From contig CP114487.1 in assembly GCA_027186245.1 (NCBI GenBank), forward strand, positions 12,271,001-12,335,000: 64,000 nucleotides of DNA, given 5' to 3'. This stretch comes from Coriaria nepalensis (Eukaryota; Streptophyta; Magnoliopsida; Cucurbitales; Coriariaceae). The first letter of the stretch is position 1; each line of letters starts with the position of its first letter. Position numbers and translations under genes: made by a program. Below the pieces are notes generated by a model that saw only the letters and a list, made by a program, of their open reading frames with translations, was not told the origin of the DNA and did no database searches. Of this stretch, positions 24,580 through 37,664 are shown piece after piece.

Positions 24580-26079
24580 GTATCAATTTTTTTTTCTCGC
24601 TTCTTTTCCGTACTGGAGAAAGGTTGTGATGCAGAACATCATTTAGCTTCTTACAAAGTGATCGTTTACCTACCTGAACTTTTGTGTTTAATATTTATCA
24701 TTAAGTGGATTGTGTATTCCCTCTTTGATTAGCTTCTGCACAGGTGTGCTGAGCTAGGCAAGATTATGATGAATATTCCCATATATCTTCATTTAGAAAT
24801 CAAGATCTGTTCATGCAGTAGTCTTAATTGTCATCAAATGCAACATCCAAACTGCATTCTATCATTGGCCTTTAATTTGAAAATATTAGAGTATGATAAT
24901 ATTGTGGGCATATTGCTACATGAATTGTTCAAAGCACTAAACGTGTTTGTAAGCACAAGTTGTATAGGTCTTGCCAGTTTTAGTAACACGAGCCTGCAAA
25001 AGGAGGGGAGGGGGTTAGAGAGGTGGATGTTTAGCCAACACATTTACCTAGTTTGGTAATTTCCGGTAAAAAGAAAATGACGAGTCTGGGCGTGGAGAAT
25101 GTGCTATCATGTTTATGTGATTCATGGATTAGGAAAGCACAATTTGATCCATTGCACAGTCCTTTGGCCTCACTTCAAACTGCTCCTGGATATTGAATTG
25201 GATGGAATATGATTCTGTAGTGTGGACTCCTAACCATCTCTTGCTTTGCATGATTGAAACCTTTTAGGTGAATGTAGTATTTAGGTCCCTGCAGAATTTG
25301 AAGCTAAGGTCTGCTTTTTTTATTCCAATTAGGTCATGTCTGCCCTATATCTTCCCTCTTAAGTGATTGTTGGCTGGCATAACGGACCACAAGCTGGTTG
25401 GCTGATATATTGTTTTGGGAATTTTGTTCTTTTAGTTAGGTATCTGAAATCCTTTCCATTGTGATTTGTAGGGTTGCCATCACCAGGGAGCTAAAATGAA
25501 AGGATAAGAGCTCTGCTGCGGGCACCCAGTGTGGATATTATCAGCAACTTTATTATTTTCTGTTGAATAAGGGATTTTGATAATCATACTGTTTTAAATT
25601 GCAATTGTGGATGTTCCAGCTTGTTAAGGGCTATCGTTTTGGTGATTGTAGACACATTGTTGGGGCATCAAATGCCCCGTACTCAACTGCTACTGCTTTT
25701 ATATTATTCTTATACCGTTTGTTGTCCACTCAATATTTTGCCCTCTTGCTGTATGTAACTTTGCTTTCAGATCTACTGTTCGGGTGGTTTCTTTGACACC
25801 TACAAGGATCGAATTGGACAGATTAAGGTGTACTTAGAACATGCAGTATGCAGTATTGACCTGTCTGTGGAATAATGGAGTCCTGGAATTAAATTAGCTA
25901 GGGTCATACTCAATAGATGTACTACAAAATGAATCCATCGTGAATACGGGCCAAAAACCAAAATTTTCTACTGGTATAGTGGAATGTTTATCGTCGTCGA
26001 ACTGGGGATTTGTATTCACATTCAAACTGACAAAGTTTTAAACTGTACAAGGTTGTGTGCGTTAAGTTCCACGGATTGA
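24580..26079. other. Probable 3' UTR/intron of NDUFB2 and spacer
   Basis: No second gene is recognised. The stretch may include a 3'-UTR intron of the complex I gene ending near 25471 and a UTR exon after it. Short open frames at 24766-25059 and 25599-25796 have no domain features. The right end probably holds the 3' UTR of the minus-strand DUF241 gene. Confidence 0.4.
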
Positions 26080-26949
26080 CTATTGACTCAGAATATTGAG
26101 AAGGGAAACTCTGTTTTTCAGCAACCGCCTGAAAACACACTCCAGCTCCTCCTTGACTTCATCTACTCTCGATCCCAATGCCTCCAACAGTATAGACAGG
26201 TTCTGCACTCGTACAAAGTCCATACCGTGTTTGCTCGGCTTCTTGCTGTAAAGCTCAAGCACTAGCAAATGGACCCTCTCTACTTCATTCAAGCTGATGG
26301 TATCATCGTCTCCTTTGGATTGCATTAGTTTTGAAACCAACGACCTCGTCTTTGTGTGAGAAACAGAGTACAAGAGGGACTCAAAGACCTTGGCACTGAT
26401 TTGGCCTACTTGTTGTAGCATGTTCCCCACATTAATCTCATTGCAAGACGCGTTATTGTTCAAGCACTTGTTCTGTACCCCCTTCAAATTTCCAAGACAC
26501 TTGCAAATTTGTTTAGTCAATCTCTTGCTGGAGACAATATAGGATCTGATCTCATCTGCAAAGCCTGATTCTCCACATCTCCTGCGTTGTCGGAGGGATA
26601 ATTGAAGCTGTTGAACACTTTCCCTCATCTGCGAGAAAACATCACTGGCTTTTCCACATAAGTCTAACAGCATAAGAGAACCTTCTAATATCTGTTCCAT
26701 GTCTTTGCTTTTCCGGTCACCGGAAAGAGATTTCTGGGCGAGAGAAAGCTGTAGAAAATCATCAACTCCATCATAAAGTTCCTTCAGACCACACAATTGC
26801 TGGCAACTAATTTGTGATGCTGACGATGACGTCAAGGAGGCCTTGATTCTGGAAATCTGCTCCTCAACACAGTGAGTTAGAGGATGTGGTTGGGACTGAA
26901 AGCTTATCGAACGAACATGGAATTCAGCTTTAATGGAGGCTTCCATCAT
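26080..26949 (-). CDS. DUF241 family protein (plant-specific)
   Basis: A single-exon gene of 289 residues starting at ATG 26949 (MMEASIKAEFHVRSISF); an equally good second ATG follows directly. The opening HVRSISFQSQPHPLTHCVEEQ is the usual start of plant DUF241 proteins (related to the BYPASS1 group). The body is helical with LCGLKELYDGVDDFLQLSLA, LMLLDLCGKASDVFSQMRE, then QLSLRQRRR and a C-terminal coiled region with LECVFRRLLKNRVSLLNILS. No membrane segment is seen. The molecular function of DUF241 proteins is poorly known. An extension of the frame to 26970 begins with TTG and is unlikely to be used. Lack of introns is normal for the family. Confidence 0.9.
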   Translation of the reverse strand: MMEASIKAEFHVRSISFQSQPHPLTHCVEEQISRIKASLTSSSASQISCQQLCGLKELYDGVDDFLQLSLAQKSLSGDRKSKDMEQILEGSLMLLDLCGKASDVFSQMRESVQQLQLSLRQRRRCGESGFADEIRSYIVSSKRLTKQICKCLGNLKGVQNKCLNNNASCNEINVGNMLQQVGQISAKVFESLLYSVSHTKTRSLVSKLMQSKGDDDTISLNEVERVHLLVLELYSKKPSKHGMDFVRVQNLSILLEALGSRVDEVKEELECVFRRLLKNRVSLLNILSQ

Positions 26950-27312
26950 TGAGAGCAGGCAGATGAACAAATTGGTTTGTCGTTGAATTCCAACTTCATT
27001 GCATCTGAAATATATAATAAAAGACCCAAAGGAATCTCATTCTCATTCCTCGTTCGACAAATGACATGTGAGTGGGGAATAATAAAAACGTGCGTGAATA
27101 TAAATTAAATCATAAAATATGTAAGTGCAGCCATTGTTTGTATATAATGTAATCATGATCCATAGTAAAATGCAATTGCTCTGCTTTTAAACCCACATGT
27201 TGTTTTCTATAGACACAGCAAATGGAATTTTCACAGCCGCAGTTATCACAATTTGAATGTATGCGCACAACAAGTGGAAGCAGTCTCTTCAGACATGATT
27301 AACAGAAATGTG
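26950..27312. other. Promoter region of the DUF241 gene
   Basis: No gene is seen. This is the probable promoter and leader of the minus-strand DUF241 gene, AT-rich in its middle. Confidence 0.4.
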
Positions 27313-27507
27313 AGTGCGGTGGAGTTGAATTGCTGCCCATTATGCCTCTTTTACTCGACTGTCTCATTGAATTCTGCAAATTTAGTGGCTTGGCTTTTCT
27401 GATAAGGAGAGGAGAGGACTCTCTTTATTCACTTGACTATATTCTGACCCAACCAATGAGACAGTCGAGTAACAGAGGCATAATAGGCAATTCAACTCCA
27501 GTGCACT
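27313..27507. repeat. Long inverted repeat (foldback, ~55-bp arms)
   Basis: The left arm 27313-27369 and right arm 27454-27507 are reverse complements over about 54 bases with a 3-base gap and only about four mismatches; the core word is TGCCTCT.TTACTCGACTGT. The spacer is 84 bases. The outer ends start AGTGC and finish GCACT. No transposase or flanking target-site duplication was identified. It could be a small MITE, a young MIR-like or hairpin siRNA locus, or a local inverted duplication. Confidence 0.8.
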
Positions 27508-27587
27508 CCAAAAGGAAAGGATGCATTTTGAGAAAACTAACTGATACCATCCATTTTGGGGCAGTGCACTCCAAAAGGAAAGGATGC
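27499..27587. repeat. Two direct copies of a 26-bp word beside the foldback
   Basis: The word CAGTGCACTCCAAAAGGAAA, continuing GGATGC, occurs at 27499-27524 and again at 27562-27587, with a 63-base period. The first copy overlaps the outer edge of the inverted repeat, so the direct and inverted repeats are physically joined. Confidence 0.85.
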
Positions 27588-27589
27588 GG

Positions 27590-27882
27590 ACTTTGAATCA
27601 TCAAACGCATATCAATATATCTGCCTGTACTAAAAAATTCTCACATGAAAATCTACGTACATGTACACGTGTAGCCAATCATTTATTCCCACCAAACTAA
27701 TGAAAAAAATTGCGTAGTGCTGTATGTAGCTGATTGAGAAGAATCAAATTTCCTCCCTACCGCTCCTCTAAGTTACAATTTTGCTTTGCAAAACTCTCAT
27801 CCCAATCTCCATTGTACACAACCCCACAAACGTATTTATAAAAGCATCAACAGGAATAATTATACAGCTTTGATTTTGATCT
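27590..27882. other. BSK1 3' flank
   Basis: No gene is seen. It likely contains the 3' UTR and end signals of the minus-strand BSK1 gene. Confidence 0.4.
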
Positions 27883-30502
<2,620 letters not shown>

Positions 30503-30509
30503 AACTCGG

Positions 30510-31171
30510 TTGAGTTGACCCGGTCCCCCGACTATGCCAGCTGTTCAGCTAGAAATCGCATATAAATGGAGAGAGAGCGGCTGTATTTGTTCGGATTAGC
30601 AGAGCTGTTGTTGGAGATAGCGAGAATGCGCTGGAAGATAGATAGAGAGGGGGGAGAGAGAGAGAGAGATGTAAGAACTTGAACTGGATATCTAGATGGA
30701 GCTCCTTAGCTTGCTTCCTTTTTCTTTTCATTGCGCCGTCTCGCTCTCCTCTCTCTCTCCTCGCTTTTAATTTTTGGGTCTTTGCAGTGCACTGTTATAA
30801 AAAAAAAGAAAAAAAAAGTGTCTGGTTCTAATAAGAGGGAGGGGTAAGTTAGTAATTGTGAAGTGATATAGAGATAGTTACGTCTCCGTATTGATGTAAC
30901 TTTTATTTACTTTTTACTTTTCTATTTTTGGTAAGATCTCAAATCTCTGATAAATTTGGATAAAATTTAATGGGTATATATAATATCAATAAATAGTAAA
31001 TACATGATATTATATTAAGATAAAATACTATATCTTATATTTTAATACATACATAGACTCATGATGGGACTATGATTTACTCATTACAATAAATAACCTT
31101 TTTCAGTTCATGTGACAAAATTTTAATCTCTTATTTGTTTATTCAAATGTTTTTCCTTTTTTACCCCGTGA
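30510..31171. other. BSK1 promoter/5' UTR and spacer
   Basis: No gene is seen. A GA-rich leader-like run at about 30640-30670 (CT-rich on the coding strand) is typical of a plant 5' UTR. Further right the DNA is AT-rich. Confidence 0.4.
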
Positions 31172-31440
31172 GTGAGAGCGTTGACTAGTGAAACCCTGAG
31201 GCTGATCAAGCTTCTAAACACCCGATGCTCTCCCAACACAGACCGCCAAGCTTTGCATGCTTTTCATAGCCGTCAACATGACCCCATCCTCACCATCATC
31301 TCCCTTCTTCAACCACCGTACACTCTTCACTACCCCCAACCTCTTCGAATTCCTTTATACTCTGATCAACCTCATCTTCTTTCTTCGCTTTCTTCAACAA
31401 CCGCAATGATCCCATCCATGTTGACGCTCATTTCCGAAGA
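31172..31440 (+). other. Unidentified open stretch fused to a retroelement relic
   Basis: An open plus-strand frame with no ATG reads SETLRLIKLLNTRCSPNTDR and onward through a Ser/Pro/Leu-rich part. It runs straight into retroelement-like sequence (HQFGVKPVVRPIR). I do not recognise the first part; a decayed pentatricopeptide-type gene start is a weak possibility. It is most likely a dead fragment captured beside, or by, the element. Confidence 0.3.
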
Positions 31441-31985
31441 TGTCATAGTGCATCAGTTCGGTGTGAAGCCGGTGGTAAGGCCCATTAGATAGCAAAGGAG
31501 GAAGTTTAATGAAAAAAGTAATATAGAGTTACGGTTGATGAAGTGAGGAAACTGCTTTTTATCATAGCAATAAAGGAGGTACATAAATTTCTTAGTGAGA
31601 AGCATAAAAAATAAGAATCATCATGAGCATTTAGATAAGGCCTTTGGGGTTATGAAGAAGTATAGAATGAAGCTCAATCCTAAGAAGTATGCTTTTGGAG
31701 TAGGATCAATAAATTTCTTGAGGTATATCGTGCATCATAGAGGAATTAAAGCTAATCTTGAAAGGTATATATATGGCATTATCAATTTGAAACCTCGAAA
31801 GGAATCTAAGAAAATAGAAAAGATAGTTACGTTGAGCCGTTTTACCGAGTCGTTCAGTAGATAAATGTCTACCATTCTTTAAGTCACTGAAAGGAACCTG
31901 TACACAAGGATGGAAGGAAGAATGTGATATGGCATTTAAAGACTTGAAGAAATATATGGCATAGTCAGGGAAGATTTGCCTGAAA
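31420..31985 (+). mobile_element. Ty3/gypsy retrotransposon reverse-transcriptase fragment
   Basis: The plus strand in shifted frames reads HQFGVKPVVRPIRQQRRKF, then HEHLDKAFGVMKKYRMKLNP, KKYAFGVGSINFLRYIVHHR and, after stops, FKSLKGTCTQGWKEECDMAF. This order is the connector, the reverse-transcriptase thumb region (NPKKCxFGV..FLGYIV) and the start of the RNase H region of Ty3/gypsy polyproteins. The catalytic YxDD part is missing, and stops and frame changes are many. No long terminal repeats were found nearby. This is an old, non-functional fragment. Confidence 0.85.
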
Positions 31986-31989
31986 ACAA

Positions 31990-32942
31990 GCAATAATTCA
32001 CATTTGCATTAGCATAGTAATAATATATACTTTGAACAGATTAGATGATCACAAGGAGTAAGGAATCATTAGCTGTCTCTTTAGAATAATTAACCACGTT
32101 TTTCAATCAATTATTCTTGTCTAATATGAACTACTTTATACAACATGCAGGAGAGAAACCTAGGTAGCTGCTCCTCGTGTACATGGTCGGCTCTCTTTTA
32201 AGTAGTAAGTCACACAAATTTTTTTTAAAATTTAATTTTAATATTTAAAAAATCAATATTAATTTTGTATTTATTTATAAATATTAATAATTTTTAAATT
32301 AATTATTATTTAATCATAAATTATCTTAAATTTTATTTTTTACGTAGGGTCCAAACAAGCATAAGGGTTTCTTTTCCCGTGACTATCTATTACTTATGAA
32401 TATGATCCTATTTAGTGTTGATGGGTTGGACTGTTGTACAATTTTTACAAGGCATACAAACTGTCGTGCTACCCACCAAATCCTAAGCAGTTATTGACAC
32501 TACTGGTCCAGGTAATCGGTCCGCATAGAAAATCTAGCTAAACGGTTTCTTTCTCTTACATTGACACTGAGTCTTTGACAGTATTGACGGAAGGCTAACC
32601 TTACTTGGATTCTTTAACCCAAGCCAAAGCGCTTGCATTCCCATTCTACTTTCTCACCCTTTTCCTTCTTAAATATATAATCGCCGCTTTTCATTCGTTT
32701 CAAATCTACTAGACTAGTATGTCTGTATGTATACATATATAGAGCAGAAAGATGCGTGTAATCTAATTCAGGGTTGTATATAAGATAATATGCCAGTTAA
32801 ACTACACTAACGCCTGTTCCCAGCCGCAATATAACTTCTACACTAACGTAACTCATCATTTTTCTTTCATTTTATACGCGGACTATACGAGTATATCAAA
32901 AAGTCCACTTAAAGAAAACAGCTATGAAACCAGTGCTCTACT
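31990..32942. other. AT-rich spacer
   Basis: No gene is seen. A nearly pure A/T block lies at about 32220-32335 and resembles in composition the block at about 20750-20895. The part near 32900 probably holds the 3' UTR of the minus-strand DUF7796-like gene. Confidence 0.4.
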
Positions 32943-35078
32943 TCAAGTCCTCAACCCGAGTGTACAAACATCCTCTGGCGAGGGAGCCACCCAGATTGCG
33001 GCCCGACTCTTCATTGCGTTAAAATCAGCAACACACTGTTTGTAATTCAAGTTCCGGACTTGTTTTCTTGCAAATGCCAACTTTTCACCAGCAGCCTCGT
33101 CAAACATCTTCTGCCACCCTTTTTCCCAATCAGCATGAGCATCACATAGAGCCAGAGACCCGTTCTCCCAGTTTGTCCAGCTCCACCCTCTCTCCAGCGA
33201 CACCATCACATTTGCCACGCACCGACCTTCACAAACAGGCCGGCAGGGCCTACACTTGGCCCCACTGAGCGGGCCAGGGCTCGACAATGCAGCCACGGGC
33301 ACACCATATCCACTCGGTGGAAACAAGTATTTCCGGTCCGTTACGATGCAGAATGGGATGCGTTTTGCAAGGTACGGAACCCCTTGGGTGGTCAGCTGGG
33401 CTTTGAAAGCGGTTTCGGAGTTCAGTAGGCGGAACCCAGCCGAGTCAAGTTTCGGGATGAGGGAGAGGCGGGAAAGAGCGACGGTGGAGGTGTTAAGATC
33501 TCCAACGCCTAGTCGGTCGTTGAGTCCACCATAAGTGGATCCAGGTGGGACCACATATTTTCCAAGAACAAAGTTTTCCGGGTGGAGCGGGGCATTCCAG
33601 TAGCCATCGACTCGAGTTCGGACAATCCAGTCATAAGTGAAGTTGTTCTTTCGTTGGTAGGTTTTGACGAGGCTAAGACATCCCTCCACGAGGTTGAAAT
33701 ATTGCACAAGGCCCTGCTACACCAAAATAAATTTGATGAGTAAATTAGAACTGATTTATGAATGAATGGCGAATGCTGATTCAGAGGGCGGGCCCAATCC
33801 ATGGAACCTAATAATCAAAACCACTGCCATAGTGACAGTGCCATGTTACCATGTAGTGGGTACTTTATGGCCTAAATAAATACTAGTGCTTAGTAAATGC
33901 CCTCTTTTGGTGAGCGAAAAGCCCTTTTGGTCCTTTAACCACAATGGGTGGGTGTGGAATGGACCATTCGTTGACAATTGGCATCATTCAAATTTCAAAA
34001 GATTATATTACTAATTCAGAATATTGTATAGAAAAGCATATTACTAATTTACTATTTAAGTGAAGATTAGTAAAAGAATAACAGACGTCGCAGACCCCAA
34101 CTATGCTTTGTAATCTTCGCAAAAGACGCGTTCGATTTATTTATGTCTAATTCAACCAAGTTCATGTTTTTAGGCCAAAAAAAAACCAAGTTCATATTCA
34201 TCCGGGGAAAGATTTTTGTGTAATATTCAGAATATCAGATTCAGAAACGCCAGCGCGACACTGAAAAGTAGCCAAATTTGAAAATGAAAAATAAAGATGA
34301 TGGAATTTATTGCCTTTTCCGAAAACTAAAAGTAATCACTTTTCCACCAAACTTTAAAAACAAGCAAACATGATAACGCTCGTGACCTCAAACGTAGGGT
34401 GGGTGGCTAACCCAGATACAATTATTCCAATTAATTACGTTTCCGTTTCAAACCAGAATTGTTTGTTGATTTGCTCAACAAAGATAAGACTTCAATTTTT
34501 TTGGATAATTAATTAATTAATTAGTTAGTTGGAACATGGAGAAACGTATGAGAGTAATTAACCTGGATGCCGTTAGGTGAGTTACTCGCCGTGAGGACTC
34601 GGAGTTGCGACTCAGTTTCCGGCAGGGGTTTAGGCTTGAAGATTTTAACGGCGGCGAGTCTCGGCGCCGTCTTCAAGAGCGAGAACTTGTAGGCGTTCTG
34701 ATCCAGTGGGCCGTGCAGGAATAGGTCCGAATTCGGGTACACCTTAAGAATCTTATCAACTATCGAGGGTCCGGTAAGCTCAAACCTCCTGGCCCCACCC
34801 ACCAAGCAGACCGCCATTCTGGACCGATCCAACTCATCCTTTCTCTTCCTCCACCGCCCAGTCTGCAGTGATTGGGTCGTAGTGCTAGTATTGTGAAGAG
34901 GCTGTTGGAATGCACGGCCGAGGATAAAGGAACGGAAAGGGGCCAAGGTGGAGAAGGGGTTTATAGGGATGGAGGAAGTGAGGAACAGGGCAACAAGAGC
35001 AAGAGGAGGTATAATCAAAATTAGCAGACGCAACCTGCCAAAACAGAGGGTGATCTTTTTGGGGTTGATATTCAGCAT
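32943..35078 (-). CDS. DUF7796-like type II membrane protein, glycosyltransferase-like
   Basis: Two exons (35078-34563 and 33713-32943) encode about 428 residues. One N-terminal membrane segment ([20 protein letters not shown], about residues 15-34) follows a short basic cytosolic tail, giving a Golgi-type type II topology. The lumenal part contains [60 protein letters not shown] and [14 protein letters not shown], then Cys-rich [20 protein letters not shown] and a conserved [19 protein letters not shown]. The VGGARRF start and [11 protein letters not shown] resemble donor-binding features of plant glycosyltransferase-like proteins, but the reaction is not known to me. Exon 2 can begin at either of two acceptors three bases apart (TAG/CAG), adding or omitting one glutamine. 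No lesion is seen. Confidence 0.85.
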
Positions 35079-35814
35079 CTCTTCTTTCTTTCTTCACTTT
35101 AAATGGTTGGATGAATCAGTCACATTAATTCGAAATCTCTGGTTTTGATTTGAGAGTTGAATAGTGAAGAGTTGAATGGGAATCAGGATAGGAATCGCGT
35201 GAAAGGGAGAAGTGCGAAGGTGGTGTTTGGCGTGAGGTGGAGTAGGAAAATAATACATAACATACACATACTTTTATTATGCCTTAAATTCAACGTTTTG
35301 CGTAACGACGTTTAATTTCTCCCAACCGGAGAACAAATCGTGACTGTACAAAACTACGCGACTTTGGGCCACTTACGTGGTCTGGTTTATAAAAATGAGA
35401 TAAAGAGTTGAATTTTCTTCGTCCAAATAAAACTTAAATTCCGATCTCGTTCATTCTTTATTTGATTCTCTAATCGCCGTTTAGCATTATCATAAGTTAT
35501 GTTCAAAAGCCCTTTTGCACTTCTGACTCTTGGCTTTTTATATTAAAACATGTCAGTTCCAACTCACAATTTTCATTACAACAACTATTCTGGCTTTGCG
35601 TGTTTGTCTATTTGTGTCGTTTACACAACCATTTTCTTTAAAGATGTATAAGAAGAAGTCAACTGCTTTGTTGATATTGGAAACGTAGGCGATACCTGCT
35701 GCAGTGCAGTCGTACCAAAAGGTTTGTCTTGATTAATAAGTCGTGTTCTCCTCCAGGCTCCATTGGGGGATTTGATTTAATATGCTACTCTTCTTAAGAT
35801 ACGGGATATTAATC
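35079..35814. other. Upstream region of the DUF7796-like gene
   Basis: No gene is seen; promoter of the minus-strand gene and spacer. Confidence 0.4.
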
Positions 35815-35940
35815 AATCAATTATCGATGTAGCCTTTGTGTTTGAAGAAGTCATGTCTATTGTCCAGAAGATTTGCTAATCAATTATCGATGTAGCCTTT
35901 GTGTTTGAAGAAGTCATGTCTATTGTCCAGAAGATTTGCT
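35815..35940. repeat. 63-bp tandem duplication (two exact copies)
   Basis: Copy 1 (35815-35877) and copy 2 (35878-35940) appear identical, starting AATCAATTATCGATGTAGCC and ending AAGATTTGCT. Exact identity suggests a recent duplication or an assembly artefact. Confidence 0.9.
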
Positions 35941-36490
35941 ACGCCGCGCACCGCTAATGGTATACATGTCACATCCCTATGCAATATTGTATTGTATGTG
36001 TTAACAAGAATTTACGTTCGGCCAAAAACGTTTAGTTAAGGAAATCCAAGTTAAGCAGGATGCTCCGAGGTCAGATTCAAGAAAAAGAAAGAAAACTATG
36101 GGGTTGTTGTCGGTCAACGCTCTTCCAACGCTTTTGTTAGTGGGGTAAGATCGAAGAGAATATATAAAGTAAAAAGGATTTTTATTAGAGAAAAAAAAAT
36201 TTATCATATTCTCTTTAATACACTGTTATTTTTATACTTTTTATATGAATGAATAATTTCTGCTCACTTTTATACGTATCATATTCTCATAGAGTTGTAC
36301 TCTTATTACTACAAATCGTGCTCTACCTCCACCTCGGCCATGTTAGTGGCACATTCCACTATCTTTTCTATCCCCTAGCATTTGTCCTTTTTGTGATGAT
36401 CATCTACTCATCATGTACTATTCAACTGGTACAAGACCAACCTCTATTCAACTCAACCCTTTGGACGTCCATCTCTTTAATTATCAATTT
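35941..36490. other. Spacer
   Basis: No gene is seen. Open frames on both strands here lack recognisable features. Confidence 0.4.
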
Positions 36491-36493
36491 TTG

Positions 36494-36704
36494 GGTTGAC
36501 CACCGTGCTCAATTTCAACTGCTCACCCATAATCGATCAACTCTTCATACATATCTCCATAACACATAGTTATCTTACTCATTAGGTTGACTACACTATT
36601 CAGCCTCAGTTGCTTAGCCATAGTTGATTAGCTCTTCTACTGTATATCCCCAATATAGTTATCTTACTCATTAGTTTGACCATATTGTCAGCCTCAATTG
36701 CTTA
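36494..36704. repeat. ~90-bp degenerate tandem repeats, left block
   Basis: Two full units and one partial unit, starting about 36494, 36586 and 36675. Each has TTGAC, then a CTCAATTTCAACTGCTCA-like word, then GATTAGCTCTTC-like sequence, and ends AGTTATCTTACTCATTAG. The same unit recurs in the same orientation at 37443-37660 on the other side of the transposase relic. Confidence 0.75.
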
Positions 36705-36939
36705 AGAGTCAAGGTAAAAGTAATATTTAAATCAATACATTATATTTTTTATTCATCAAGTGTTTTTTCTTAAAATATGGAAGTATGTTAGATCGAGTAT
36801 TATTTTTACTTATACTCTTATAATGTGGGTTATATGCTCTTCTAATATACTCTTCATAATAAATAATATCACTAAAATTAATAAGTAAATCAATAGCAAC
36901 AATAACTCTAACTAGAAGTTCTATAGCAACTATTAGATC

Positions 36940-37330
36940 ATAAGTTTACATACCAATTATACAATTAGCATTAAAATTCATACCTGCACCAGTTTTAGCT
37001 ATAATTTTTTTATTGTGGCGTTTCAAGTGTTTAGTTAAAACATTTGGATTTACGACCAAAATACTTTTGCAGAGTTTGCACATTGCATTATCAATGTCTT
37101 CGTTTTTCTTATTTTTATGTAGAATTATATCAAATGTATCTTATATTTCGGATGTTTGTTTATTATATCTTTTTGTATGCATTATATTTGTAACGGTAGC
37201 AGTATCGGTATTAGATGATGATGGTGGTGGACATGGTGGTATATTAAATTGTACTAGATTTCGGTATAAAGATCTTCCTCATATTCCTCTAGAGAGTTGA
37301 AATCAAATTGATGACATTTCCTCTATAAGG
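36940..37330 (-). mobile_element. hAT-type transposase relic with BED zinc finger
   Basis: On the minus strand, an out-of-frame ATG region gives way to SSSNTDTATVTNIMHTKRYN, a stop, then DTFDIILHKNKKNEDIDN and CKLCKSILVVNPNVLTKHLK, followed by RHNKK. A Cx2C pair followed by HLKRH after an aromatic-poor linker fits the BED zinc finger at the N-terminus of hAT transposases, which binds element ends. The hAT catalytic and dimerisation domains are absent, so this is a truncated fragment. Similar ~90-bp repeats flank it on both sides and may be the element's sub-terminal repeats. Confidence 0.65.
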
Positions 37331-37442
37331 AAAAAAAAATTCAAAATTTGAAATTGAGAGAGCCTCACTTGTGGTGTAGGCGGGCTGAGTTGGTCCGTCG
37401 GGCTTGAAATCATGTTAAAGTCCGATCTATTTTAATAGCTCT

Positions 37443-37660
37443 AGGATTGATCATCCTACTCACCCTCACTTGCTCGGCTATAGCTTATTAACTCTTCATT
37501 TTACATCCCTTAAACACAAAGTTATTTTACTGATTGGGTTGATTACCATGCTCAATCTCAGTTGTTGAACCATAGCTAATTAGCTCTTTATATTGCATTC
37601 CTCCAACACAAAGTTATCTTACTCATTAAGTTGACCATACCCAATGATAGCTGATCAGCT
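37443..37660. repeat. ~90-bp degenerate tandem repeats, right block
   Basis: Two full units and one partial unit of the same family as 36494-36704, in the same orientation, for example AAGTTATCTTACTCATTAAG at about 37612-37631. Confidence 0.75.
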
Positions 37661-37664
37661 TAAC

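Noticed and set aside
31706..31993. Minus-strand ORF across the Ty3 relic
   Set aside because: It is the antisense shadow of the reverse-transcriptase fragment.
35700..36200. Possible LINE RNase H domain around the 63-bp duplication
   Set aside because: A few residues looked suggestive (RRTANG-like), but no catalytic acidic residues or consistent frame could be aligned.
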